A DNA stretch of 64,000 nucleotides from Halobacillus karajensis (GTDB lineage Bacteria > Bacillota > Bacilli > Bacillales > Halobacillaceae): positions 1 through 64,000 of the forward strand of contig NZ_FNWW01000004.1 in NCBI RefSeq assembly GCF_900108515.1, given 5' to 3'. Shown here one piece after another: positions 17,186-25,500 of the stretch. The position numbers and the translations under genes were made by a program. The notes beneath the pieces were generated by a model. It was not told where the DNA came from. It saw only the letters and a list, made by a program, of their open reading frames with translations, and searched no databases. The stretch's first letter is position 1; each line of letters opens with the position of its first letter.

Positions 17186-18291
17186 TGAGCAGTAAAATGT
17201 ATTTGGAGGGTATTCCTGACAATATTCTAGCTAAATGGATCGTGTTACAGCATTTTGAGCGTTTTCAAAGTGCAACTTTAGCCGAAATTGCAGAGTCCTA
17301 TATAGGAATTTATTCAACAAGACCAACGAGCTGGTTAGCCATTCTTGCTCGTAATCAAGAAATCAATGGAAAAAACTTGATCTTCATGGAAACTGATCCA
17401 GACCTAATCAGAATACCAGGGATGCGACGCTCAAAGTTCTTATTACCAAAGCATTTGGCTTCCAAAGTATTTAGTGCAACTCGACTTCCTGTTGCTAATC
17501 ATGAGTGGCGGTTGCGGGAAGTCAAGCTAACGTTGGCCGACTATAGAAGGGTACTTCCAGACCTTACTGAGTTTACAAAAAAATCACCTAAGAAGTTGCA
17601 AGACATTAAAAAATTTCTCGAAATGAACGGTCCTCAAGCCCGGGCATGTACCACGGTGGCAACCTATGAAGGAAAAATGATTAGGACTGCTCCATCCAAT
17701 CATTGGTCTAATCGTTGGATGTATATGGCCTGTCCTAGCGATTTCCTTCAAGGTGACGATTCATTAAGTAATTGCGATGAACTAAAGTTGGATATAGCTA
17801 ATCGATATATCGAAAATTATGGACCTGTATCAACAGAGGATCTTGCTTGGTGGATGTCCATATCAAAAAAGAAGGCACGCTCATTATTGGAAAGAACAGA
17901 TGCTGTTGAGATTGAAACGGGAGTTTGGATTAGCGTTAACAAAATTGAAGATTTTGAGAATTTTATTTCCAATGATAGTAAATTACCACCTAAAAAGGTA
18001 CGTTTTTTACCAGCTTGGGATCCACTGGCAATGGGGTATGCTCCCAAATCTAGGCAGCGAGAATGCTTGGGAATTAATGAGATCGGTGGTTACGACTCAT
18101 CAGGAAATGGGCGCCCGGTCGTATTAATTGGAAGTCGAGCAGTTACTACATGGAACATTAAGGGAAGTGGTTCAAAGCGTTCCCTATCATTAGATTATTC
18201 AAATGTACCCCGCAAAGTAGGAGCAGTTCTTAAGGAATCTGCTTTGGACTTAGCTAACAAAATTGGAATAAAGTACGAGTCACTAATCTAG
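17185..18291 (+). CDS. AlkZ-like (HTH_42) winged-helix DNA glycosylase family protein
   Basis: This 368-residue protein has the diagnostic C-terminal blocks of the HTH_42/AlkZ family: ENYGPVSTEDLAWWMSISKKKARSL (about residues 211-236), FLPAWDPLAMGYAP (about 272-285) and a final RKVGAVLKESALDLA. AlkZ from the azinomycin producer removes alkylated or cross-linked bases from DNA and protects the producer, and relatives occur in other genotoxin clusters. The catalytic QxQ signature of AlkZ is not clear in the N-terminal part here (QHFERFQS is the nearest), so glycosylase activity is not proven. It sits between SHMT and the NRPS, all co-directional. The start GTG 17185 overlaps the stop of a tiny frame. 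The likely role is self-resistance by DNA repair (inference). Confidence 0.75.
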   Translation: MSSKMYLEGIPDNILAKWIVLQHFERFQSATLAEIAESYIGIYSTRPTSWLAILARNQEINGKNLIFMETDPDLIRIPGMRRSKFLLPKHLASKVFSATRLPVANHEWRLREVKLTLADYRRVLPDLTEFTKKSPKKLQDIKKFLEMNGPQARACTTVATYEGKMIRTAPSNHWSNRWMYMACPSDFLQGDDSLSNCDELKLDIANRYIENYGPVSTEDLAWWMSISKKKARSLLERTDAVEIETGVWISVNKIEDFENFISNDSKLPPKKVRFLPAWDPLAMGYAPKSRQRECLGINEIGGYDSSGNGRPVVLIGSRAVTTWNIKGSGSKRSLSLDYSNVPRKVGAVLKESALDLANKIGIKYESLI

Positions 18292-18355
18292 TTCAAAAAG
18301 AATAAAGAAAATGAATTCTGTAATAACTAACTACTTAATGGGGAGTGAATATCGG

Positions 18356-21300
18356 ATGTTAGATAGTTCTAAACCGAACACACAGTTATTAGAAAGTAGG
18401 TTAATTAATAGATATTCTGGTGTTGAGCGGACTATATGGGATGTACTTTTGAACAGAGATTCTGCTCACTCATTAACAACAAACTCTGCGCGAATAGAAG
18501 AAGAGGTTTTTTTACCTGAAGGATTAAGTGCATCTATTGAGGATATTACTGCGGTTGCTGCTATGTTGGGCTCTTTTTTCAGTCCAGATGGACGAGTGGC
18601 AATTAAGAAACATGTAAATGGATTAGCAACTTGCTTCGAAATAGATGGAAATAAGTTGCGAAAAGCAGGGGATGCCCGAAGTTACATTGATCAAGAAACC
18701 CAGTCGGCTGACCAAGCAGAAGTTGATTTAAGTGCTACTGACATAGTGGTAACTGATGGGGAAGTCTCTCCAACAGCTGATTCAATGGTATGTTTAATCG
18801 TTCAAGATGAAAGGTGTTTGCTTTCAGTTCGTGCAGATCTTTTTAAGCAATCTATGTTTGCACATTTACGTAGCGTTACATCCTTTGCATGTGCTAGAGT
18901 TTTGAATCCAAAGGCGGAAACTTCACTTGATATTTTACCTAAGCACACTTCGAGCGGGTTACACGAACGTAAATCATTGGTTGAACGCATTCTCATACAT
19001 ACTCAAAACAAGCCAAATGAAATTGCAATTGTGGATGATGCTCTTGGCGAGACGCTCACTTACGGGGAGCTTTGGAATGCATCCGAAGCAATAATTCAAC
19101 AGATGAGCAAACAGGCTACCATACATCAGTCACATATGAGGGTAGCGCTTTTTATGGAAAGAGGATGGAGATACTTAGCTACAATTATTGCTGTCCAACG
19201 TATAGGTGGTACTTGCGTGCTTATTGATTCTACTCACCCCGATGAACGAATAAAAGGTTTAATTGAAGAAACGAACCCTGATGCTGTAATTACCGTAGGA
19301 AATATGATTGAAAGAGCGAGAGGTCTAGTGGATTACCCAATAATTCCCTTAAGAAATGAAACAAATGTTGAAAAGTCCTCCAACTTGGAATTTGGAAAGA
19401 AGGTGGAAACTAATAATGAAGTGTGTTTCATCGCTGGAACTTCCGGAACCACTGGAAGCCCTAAGGCTGCCTGTCTTTCCTACCGTGGGATGACTTCTAC
19501 AATAGACGCTATTATAGACGCTGCAGAACTCAGAGAAAACACTCGGGGTTCTTGGCTGTCTTCTCCAGGATACGGCATGATTGAAGTAGATCCATTGCCG
19601 GTTCTAGGCGCAGGCGGTACAGTATGTATCCCTTCATCTGATGCTTTGCAAGACATACGGATTATGACTAAATGGTTTGAAGAGAAAAAGCTATCCCATA
19701 CATTGGTTATGACATCAGTTGCAGAAGCCATTTGGACCAGTAATTTTAATAATAGTTTGAAAACGATGTTGATTGCTGGTGAGCGATGCAAAAAGTGGCC
19801 ACCTTCTACCCTCAATTACACAGTTCTTAATGTTTATGGATCAGCAGAAGCAGCAGTTGTATCAATAGAGGACTTATCAGGTCCTCGTAATACGATTTTG
19901 CCCTCAGTCGGAAAGGCTGTTTCTGGAGCAAACACTTACGTGGTTGACGGTAATGGGCAGGAATTGCCAGCTGGTTGTGTAGGAGAACTAATCATAACAG
20001 GCGAAACACTTTCGGTGGGGTACTTAGATTCTGAACAAACTGAAAAAGCTTTTGATAAAAATAGTTTCGACAATACATCACGATTACAATATGTTTCTGG
20101 AGACAGAGCACGTATTGGATTGGATGGAACTGTAGAGATTTTTGGCCGAACAGATGGGCTTGTGAAAATTAGGGGGCATCGAGTTGACTTAGCTGAAATA
20201 GAAATCACTGCGCTTAAAGTTCAAGGTGTTATGAAGGCTGCTGCCCTTTGCTTCTCAGAAAATTCCGGAGAAACAATTGTGCTTTTTCTAGAAGAGTCTA
20301 ATGATGTTAAGGATATTAAAAACAAGGTAAGTGATTATCTAAGAGAACAACTGCCTTCCGCTGCTCATCCTAGTCAAATTAATACCATGGTATTACCGCT
20401 AGGACCAAACGGCAAGGTGGATTATAAAGCGCTAAGAGATTATGAGCTTGAGCAAGATACATCAGAAACCATATTTATCCCTACTACAAGAACCGAGCAA
20501 TCTTTAAACGACAGCTGGATTAACTGGACTCGATGTGATTATGTAACCCTTGAATCGAATTTCTTTCATTCAGGAGGTGACTCTCTAAAAGCTATGCGAA
20601 TGATAGGGGAATTAACTCACAATTATGGTATCAACATTAAAATGGTATCTTTTTTAGAGAATCCGGTGTTTTCGAATCTTATTCGCTTAGCTAATGAATC
20701 TCTTAATGCTAACCTGCCAGTATTTGAACATCTACCTGCAGATGAACAATTAAATCCATTCGAATTGAATGAAAGTCAACAAGCCCTCTGGATAGGTCGT
20801 GGTTCTGACTTCAACTACGGTGGTGTTGGTTGTCAAGGTTACTTTGAATGGGAGGTAGAGGATTTAGTCTATGACCGATTCACGTCAGCAGTTGGTATGT
20901 TAGTAGATCGTCACCCCATGCTTCGAATGACAATAGATAGTACTGGTCGCCAAAAAATTGAAACAGTGAATGGAGAGACTGCAGTTGAGTATATAGATTT
21001 AAGTGAACTTTCATCAGAAAAGATTAGTAGAGAGATTGATCAGATTCGCGCGCAAATGGCGAATGATGAAATAGGAACAATGCAGTGGCCTCTGTTTCGA
21101 TTCGTAGTGAGTCGCATTAGTCCGAGTACTAGCAGAATTCATTTCTGTATTGATATGCTGATTGCCGATGCTTGGTCAATATTCCAAGTAATCATCCCTG
21201 ATCTAATTGATCTATATACAAAAAAGGACCCGCAATTACCACAGATACAGACTACATTTAACGATTACGTTACATATCGTTATAAAGTGCGGAGAAGTGA

Positions 21301-23884
21301 GCAATACCGCTTCGACCGAGATTATTGGATACAAAAAATTAAGGACCTTCCAGCTGCTCCAAAGTTACCACATTTGGAGCAAGGTGAAACTACCACACCT
21401 GTAAGGTTCGAAAGACATGAAGGAAGACTGGAAAAGGGAAAATGGAATAGGCTGAAAGCTAAAGCTCAAGAAAGAATGATTTCTCCTTCTGGAATAGTGG
21501 CTTTGGCACTATGTGAAGTGTTGCGTTATTGGAGTGAAGAGAATAGGTTTACGTTAAATTTTCCAGTTTCAGACAGAATGCCTGTTAGTAATGATATTGA
21601 TTTAGTAGTTGGGGATTTTACTAATACACTGCTTGTACCTTATGAAAATGAAGATAAGGATACTATAGAAACACGAGGCCAACGCTTACAAGATGCGATA
21701 TGGGAGGCTCTTGACCATCGCTTATTTACCGGAGTAGAGGTATTACGTGAACTAGCTAGAGTTAAACGTACTGGAAGTGAGCCATTGATGCCTGTAGTGT
21801 TGACAAGCCTTCTTGGACACCCAGGTCGACATGATGTATCCCAGTTAGGTAAAGAGGTATTTGGCGTTTCACAGACTCCACAGGTGACACTTGATGTTCA
21901 AATTAGAGAGTCAGAGGATACCCTTTACTACAAATGGGATTATTTAACTGGAGTCATTAGACCTGACGTTATCGAGGTGATGTTTGGTACATTCTGTGAG
22001 TTGTTAGAAAAGTTTGCGGATGATTCAGATATCTGGAGTGAAACATGGTTAGACCTTCGACCACCCTCCCAAAAAATATTGCGCGAGAAAGTCAACAGCA
22101 CTGAGGAACCAATCCCTAACTATCATTTGCGTGACTTGTTACTAGAGCGAATTGAAGAAAATTGGAACGATCCAGCAGTTATAGACATTACTGGTGAATA
22201 TAAATGGGGTGAGATCGGTCATGCTGCTGTGCAAGTTAAGACAATGATTAAGCAGGTTTGTAACTCAAGTGATCGGTTTGTAGGTATTTTGTTACCTAAA
22301 GGAGTTGCGCAATACGAAGCTGTTTATGGTTGTTTGTTAGCAGGTGTTGGTTACATCCCAATCGACGTTGATTTGCCACTTGAGAGAGTGCAGGCGATAC
22401 TTTCACAAGCAGGAGCGCGCGTAGTGATTGCTTTACCTGATACTAGGGTACCTAGCGGTATTTGCAGGATTGAGCACAGTACTGAAAGGATTTGGAATTC
22501 AAATAAACAAATTAAAGACCTTAATCTCGAACCTGTTTTGGAAGACTATTCACCATATGTAATTTTTACTTCTGGGTCGACTGGTGAACCTAAGGGTGTT
22601 GAAGTTCCGGAAGTAGCAGTGGTCAACCACATTAGCGATGTTATAGATCGCTTTAACTTGGATAAATCAACCCGACATCTGGCTACGGCTGCACTGCATT
22701 TTGATATGTCAGTTTTTGATGTCTTTGGTCCCTTATTGCATGGAGGGTCTGTCGTGATACCTAAATCTGAAGCTGGACCTGATCCAGAAAACTGGCTAAG
22801 ACTTCATCGCCGACACAAAGTAACATTTTGGGCTTGTGTTCCCGCAATTATGGAATTGGTGTGCTTCGTAGCTGAAACATCAAATGAGGTAGACCCCGTC
22901 AAAACTTTAAACAACATAATAATGGCGGGTGATTGGATCCCACTGTCACTACTACCACGAGCTAAAGCTGTCTTTCCTTCTGCTCGAATGTTCTCATGTG
23001 GTGGGCCAACTGAGACCACAAATTGGTCAGTAATTCATGAAATAAATGAAGATGAAGGAAGTATCTGTCGATCGGTCATTTATGGTTCACCGATGCGAAA
23101 TTCAAAATATCACATACTAAGTGAAAACTGGATAGACTGCCCAGATTGGGTACCTGGCGAGATGTTAGTAGAGAGCGACGTTTCTTTGGCTCGAGGATAC
23201 TTAGGAAAGCCAGATATAACCAAGCGTTCATTCGTATATCATCCTAGGACAGGGCGGCGAATGTACCGGACAGGAGACCTTGGTCGTTATCTCCCCAATG
23301 GTGAAATAGAGATTCTCGGCCGTGTAGATAACCAAATTAAAATAAAAGGCTACAGGATTGAACTTGGCGAGATAGAAAATGTAGCCGCATCTTGTAGTGG
23401 GGTATCTAGAGCTTGCGCCATTTCACTGCCAGGTCCAGATGGAAAGCCAAAGCATATTGGATTAGCTTATATAGGCGAGTCTGACTCTGAAGAAATATTA
23501 ATGGAATTAAAAAAACATCTACCGAACTATATGGTACCAAAGGTGCTAAAACGAGTTTCTACACTACCATTATCCAAAAACGGCAAGGTAGATGTAAGGA
23601 CTTTGCGTGAAACATTAAAAAATAAAAACAAAAAAGAGTTAAATAACGGGGATAAAAATGCTATTTTGCGAAATGTAATACGCTTCATTTCTAGTCATTT
23701 ATCACAACCAGTAGTACTACCAGATGATAACTTCATAAAATTAGGCGGTAATTCTGAGGATGCGATGAAACTAAAAGACGAAATGGAATCTCAATTATTT
23801 GTGGAAGTTTCGATAGAGAGTATTATGCACTCTGAGACAATTGACGAACTCGCCAATGAACTAGCGGAAAGGGTGGAACGATGA
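18356..23884 (+). CDS. Non-ribosomal peptide synthetase, (N)-A-T-Cy-A-T
   Basis: From ATG 18356 (GGGGAG 10 bases upstream; an ATG at 18311 has no good site) the 1842-residue protein reads: a 200-residue N-terminal part like the C-lobe of a condensation domain; A1 (about 205-690; A3 motif AGTSGTTGSPK); T1 with GGDS (Ser about 740); a heterocyclisation domain (about 790-1210) with DMLIADAWS, the Dx4DxxS Cy motif (Asp about 932); A2 (about 1230-1740; FTSGSTGEPKG, and HFDMSVFDVFG and AGDWIP as in Cy partners); and T2 with GGNS (about 1798). A1 lacks the Asp that grips the alpha-amino group, so an aryl or otherwise modified acid is likely. A2 should load Ser, Thr, Cys or a derivative. No oxidase, epimerase or thioesterase is fused. 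Confidence 0.92.
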   Translation: MLDSSKPNTQLLESRLINRYSGVERTIWDVLLNRDSAHSLTTNSARIEEEVFLPEGLSASIEDITAVAAMLGSFFSPDGRVAIKKHVNGLATCFEIDGNKLRKAGDARSYIDQETQSADQAEVDLSATDIVVTDGEVSPTADSMVCLIVQDERCLLSVRADLFKQSMFAHLRSVTSFACARVLNPKAETSLDILPKHTSSGLHERKSLVERILIHTQNKPNEIAIVDDALGETLTYGELWNASEAIIQQMSKQATIHQSHMRVALFMERGWRYLATIIAVQRIGGTCVLIDSTHPDERIKGLIEETNPDAVITVGNMIERARGLVDYPIIPLRNETNVEKSSNLEFGKKVETNNEVCFIAGTSGTTGSPKAACLSYRGMTSTIDAIIDAAELRENTRGSWLSSPGYGMIEVDPLPVLGAGGTVCIPSSDALQDIRIMTKWFEEKKLSHTLVMTSVAEAIWTSNFNNSLKTMLIAGERCKKWPPSTLNYTVLNVYGSAEAAVVSIEDLSGPRNTILPSVGKAVSGANTYVVDGNGQELPAGCVGELIITGETLSVGYLDSEQTEKAFDKNSFDNTSRLQYVSGDRARIGLDGTVEIFGRTDGLVKIRGHRVDLAEIEITALKVQGVMKAAALCFSENSGETIVLFLEESNDVKDIKNKVSDYLREQLPSAAHPSQINTMVLPLGPNGKVDYKALRDYELEQDTSETIFIPTTRTEQSLNDSWINWTRCDYVTLESNFFHSGGDSLKAMRMIGELTHNYGINIKMVSFLENPVFSNLIRLANESLNANLPVFEHLPADEQLNPFELNESQQALWIGRGSDFNYGGVGCQGYFEWEVEDLVYDRFTSAVGMLVDRHPMLRMTIDSTGRQKIETVNGETAVEYIDLSELSSEKISREIDQIRAQMANDEIGTMQWPLFRFVVSRISPSTSRIHFCIDMLIADAWSIFQVIIPDLIDLYTKKDPQLPQIQTTFNDYVTYRYKVRRSEQYRFDRDYWIQKIKDLPAAPKLPHLEQGETTTPVRFERHEGRLEKGKWNRLKAKAQERMISPSGIVALALCEVLRYWSEENRFTLNFPVSDRMPVSNDIDLVVGDFTNTLLVPYENEDKDTIETRGQRLQDAIWEALDHRLFTGVEVLRELARVKRTGSEPLMPVVLTSLLGHPGRHDVSQLGKEVFGVSQTPQVTLDVQIRESEDTLYYKWDYLTGVIRPDVIEVMFGTFCELLEKFADDSDIWSETWLDLRPPSQKILREKVNSTEEPIPNYHLRDLLLERIEENWNDPAVIDITGEYKWGEIGHAAVQVKTMIKQVCNSSDRFVGILLPKGVAQYEAVYGCLLAGVGYIPIDVDLPLERVQAILSQAGARVVIALPDTRVPSGICRIEHSTERIWNSNKQIKDLNLEPVLEDYSPYVIFTSGSTGEPKGVEVPEVAVVNHISDVIDRFNLDKSTRHLATAALHFDMSVFDVFGPLLHGGSVVIPKSEAGPDPENWLRLHRRHKVTFWACVPAIMELVCFVAETSNEVDPVKTLNNIIMAGDWIPLSLLPRAKAVFPSARMFSCGGPTETTNWSVIHEINEDEGSICRSVIYGSPMRNSKYHILSENWIDCPDWVPGEMLVESDVSLARGYLGKPDITKRSFVYHPRTGRRMYRTGDLGRYLPNGEIEILGRVDNQIKIKGYRIELGEIENVAASCSGVSRACAISLPGPDGKPKHIGLAYIGESDSEEILMELKKHLPNYMVPKVLKRVSTLPLSKNGKVDVRTLRETLKNKNKKELNNGDKNAILRNVIRFISSHLSQPVVLPDDNFIKLGGNSEDAMKLKDEMESQLFVEVSIESIMHSETIDELANELAERVER

Positions 23885-24180
23885 AAAAGGAAGGTCTAGT
23901 ATCATCAAACGAAAAATTAATAAACTCGGAAGAGGTAGAAAGTAAAGATCGAAAGTTCACCATACGAGAAGTCATCAGGATGGTATCAAAGCATCTGGAA
24001 CAACCAGTAGTACTACCAGAAGACAATTTCTTTGATTTAGGAGGGGATTCTTTAACAGCAATGAAACTAAAAATTGATTTGGAATCTCAATTCTCAATTG
24101 AAGTTTCATTAAAAAGTATCATGCTAACTGAGACAATTGACGAGTTCGCCAATGAACTTGTAGAAAGGATGAGGCCATGA
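23881..24180 (+). CDS. Free-standing peptidyl/aryl carrier protein
   Basis: This 99-residue protein has one carrier domain with the phosphopantetheine Ser in FFDLGGDSLTAMKL (about residue 58). It overlaps the NRPS stop by ATGA. The domain is a close copy of the last NRPS carrier: QPVVLP.DNF, then AMKLK, LESQ, EVS, SIM and TETIDE..NEL.ER occur in both in the same order, which points to a tandem duplication. It is directly followed by the PaaK-like ligase, its probable loading enzyme. Confidence 0.9.
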   Translation: MKKEGLVSSNEKLINSEEVESKDRKFTIREVIRMVSKHLEQPVVLPEDNFFDLGGDSLTAMKLKIDLESQFSIEVSLKSIMLTETIDEFANELVERMRP

Positions 24181-25496
24181 AAACAATGAAGTTAGATCAA
24201 GAATGGTCTGGGTATGTGGATTCATATATAAATGGGGAAACACAGTTAGAAGGGGTACACCGTATGGCTGAGATGCGTGTGGAAGAAATATTAAAATATG
24301 TAGAGGCTCAATCTCCATTTTATAAAGAACACCTGCGTAACAACAAGGCGTGTTCCAAAAATAACTACAGAACACTCAAAGGTTTACCTTATACTACCAA
24401 AAATGATCTTCGTACTGCGGATACGGAAGTCTGTTGCGTTCCATTCGATGAAATTGAATCGTACTATGAAACAACTGGTACTACAGGGAAATCAACACCA
24501 TGTCCCAGAGCTTCAATTGATGTTCAGTCGAGTGGTGCATACGTGAAGAATGCAGTAAAAGAGATTTACCAATCAACTTTCGGCACTATGAATGCTTTAA
24601 CTGCAATAATGGGTCCATCTGAGCTGTATGCTTTCGGAGACACGTATGGAGGAGTTTGTAAGGATTTAGGGATTCCCTTTGTACGGTTATGGCCTGAGAG
24701 TCCCCGGGTAGGACTTGAAAAAGCCGCGGAACGTATAAATAAGCTAGGTGTTAAGTCGCTTATTTGTTCACCTGCTGTGGCGCTTGCTCTCTCACGTTTC
24801 TATAAAAGTATCGGGATAGATCCCCGTGATACTTCGGTGGGACAAATCCTTGTTCTAGGAGAGATATGCACACCTGAAATGCTCACAAACATTTCTAGAA
24901 TTTGGGGTGTCCAGTGTACCCATGGATTATATGGGTCGCAAGAGGCGCATACAGTGGCTACAGGTTGCCCTGAAGGAAATTTACATGTTTCAGAAACAAA
25001 CTATATTATTGAAATCTTGCCTTTAGATGGGTATGCAGTTGATGATGTCGGTGAACTATGCATCACGATGCTTGTACCTGGTGCTAAACCATTAATACGA
25101 TTCCGTACTGGGGATTTGGCAAGGCTTTCTCCTTCTAGTGATTGCGGGTGTGGCAATAAATCACGTTGCATACGGATATTTGGTCGGATCAATGACACCG
25201 TGACTATCGGTGGTCGCCAAATGTATCCTTCTTCAATAGAATCGGCGGTTTTGAATGCAGTCGATTCAGCTTGGGGATATCAGGTTAACATTAAAAAGGG
25301 AAATAGCGATACAGACGAATTAGAAGTCGAGCTTGTTGCTGACATAGGAAATCAATCTGTAGTTCTGATTGAGGAGCAAATGACTAGTCATTTTGGTGTC
25401 CCAGTCAAGCTGTTATTGCAAAGTCGTTTGGATCCAAGGACAGAGACCGGTGCCTACGTTTCTTGGAAACACGCACGAATCCAAGATTGGAGGTAA
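24177..25496 (+). CDS. PaaK-like adenylate-forming ligase
   Basis: The 439-residue protein belongs to the phenylacetate-CoA ligase group of ANL enzymes: phosphate-binding YYETTGTTGKSTP (about residue 98-110), LVLGEICTPE, YGSQEAH, and FRTGDL with FGRINDTVTIGGRQMYPSSIE in the C-terminal part. A Cys-rich CGCGNKSRC is present, as in many PaaK-like enzymes. PaaK homologues in clusters activate aryl acids such as anthranilate or 3-hydroxyanthranilate. With the TrpE/TrpG-like genes directly downstream and a carrier gene overlapping upstream (ATGA), the natural reading is that it loads an anthranilate-type acid on the free carrier. Whether it uses CoA or the carrier directly is not readable. Confidence 0.85.
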   Translation: MKTMKLDQEWSGYVDSYINGETQLEGVHRMAEMRVEEILKYVEAQSPFYKEHLRNNKACSKNNYRTLKGLPYTTKNDLRTADTEVCCVPFDEIESYYETTGTTGKSTPCPRASIDVQSSGAYVKNAVKEIYQSTFGTMNALTAIMGPSELYAFGDTYGGVCKDLGIPFVRLWPESPRVGLEKAAERINKLGVKSLICSPAVALALSRFYKSIGIDPRDTSVGQILVLGEICTPEMLTNISRIWGVQCTHGLYGSQEAHTVATGCPEGNLHVSETNYIIEILPLDGYAVDDVGELCITMLVPGAKPLIRFRTGDLARLSPSSDCGCGNKSRCIRIFGRINDTVTIGGRQMYPSSIESAVLNAVDSAWGYQVNIKKGNSDTDELEVELVADIGNQSVVLIEEQMTSHFGVPVKLLLQSRLDPRTETGAYVSWKHARIQDWR

Positions 25497-25500
25497 ATTC

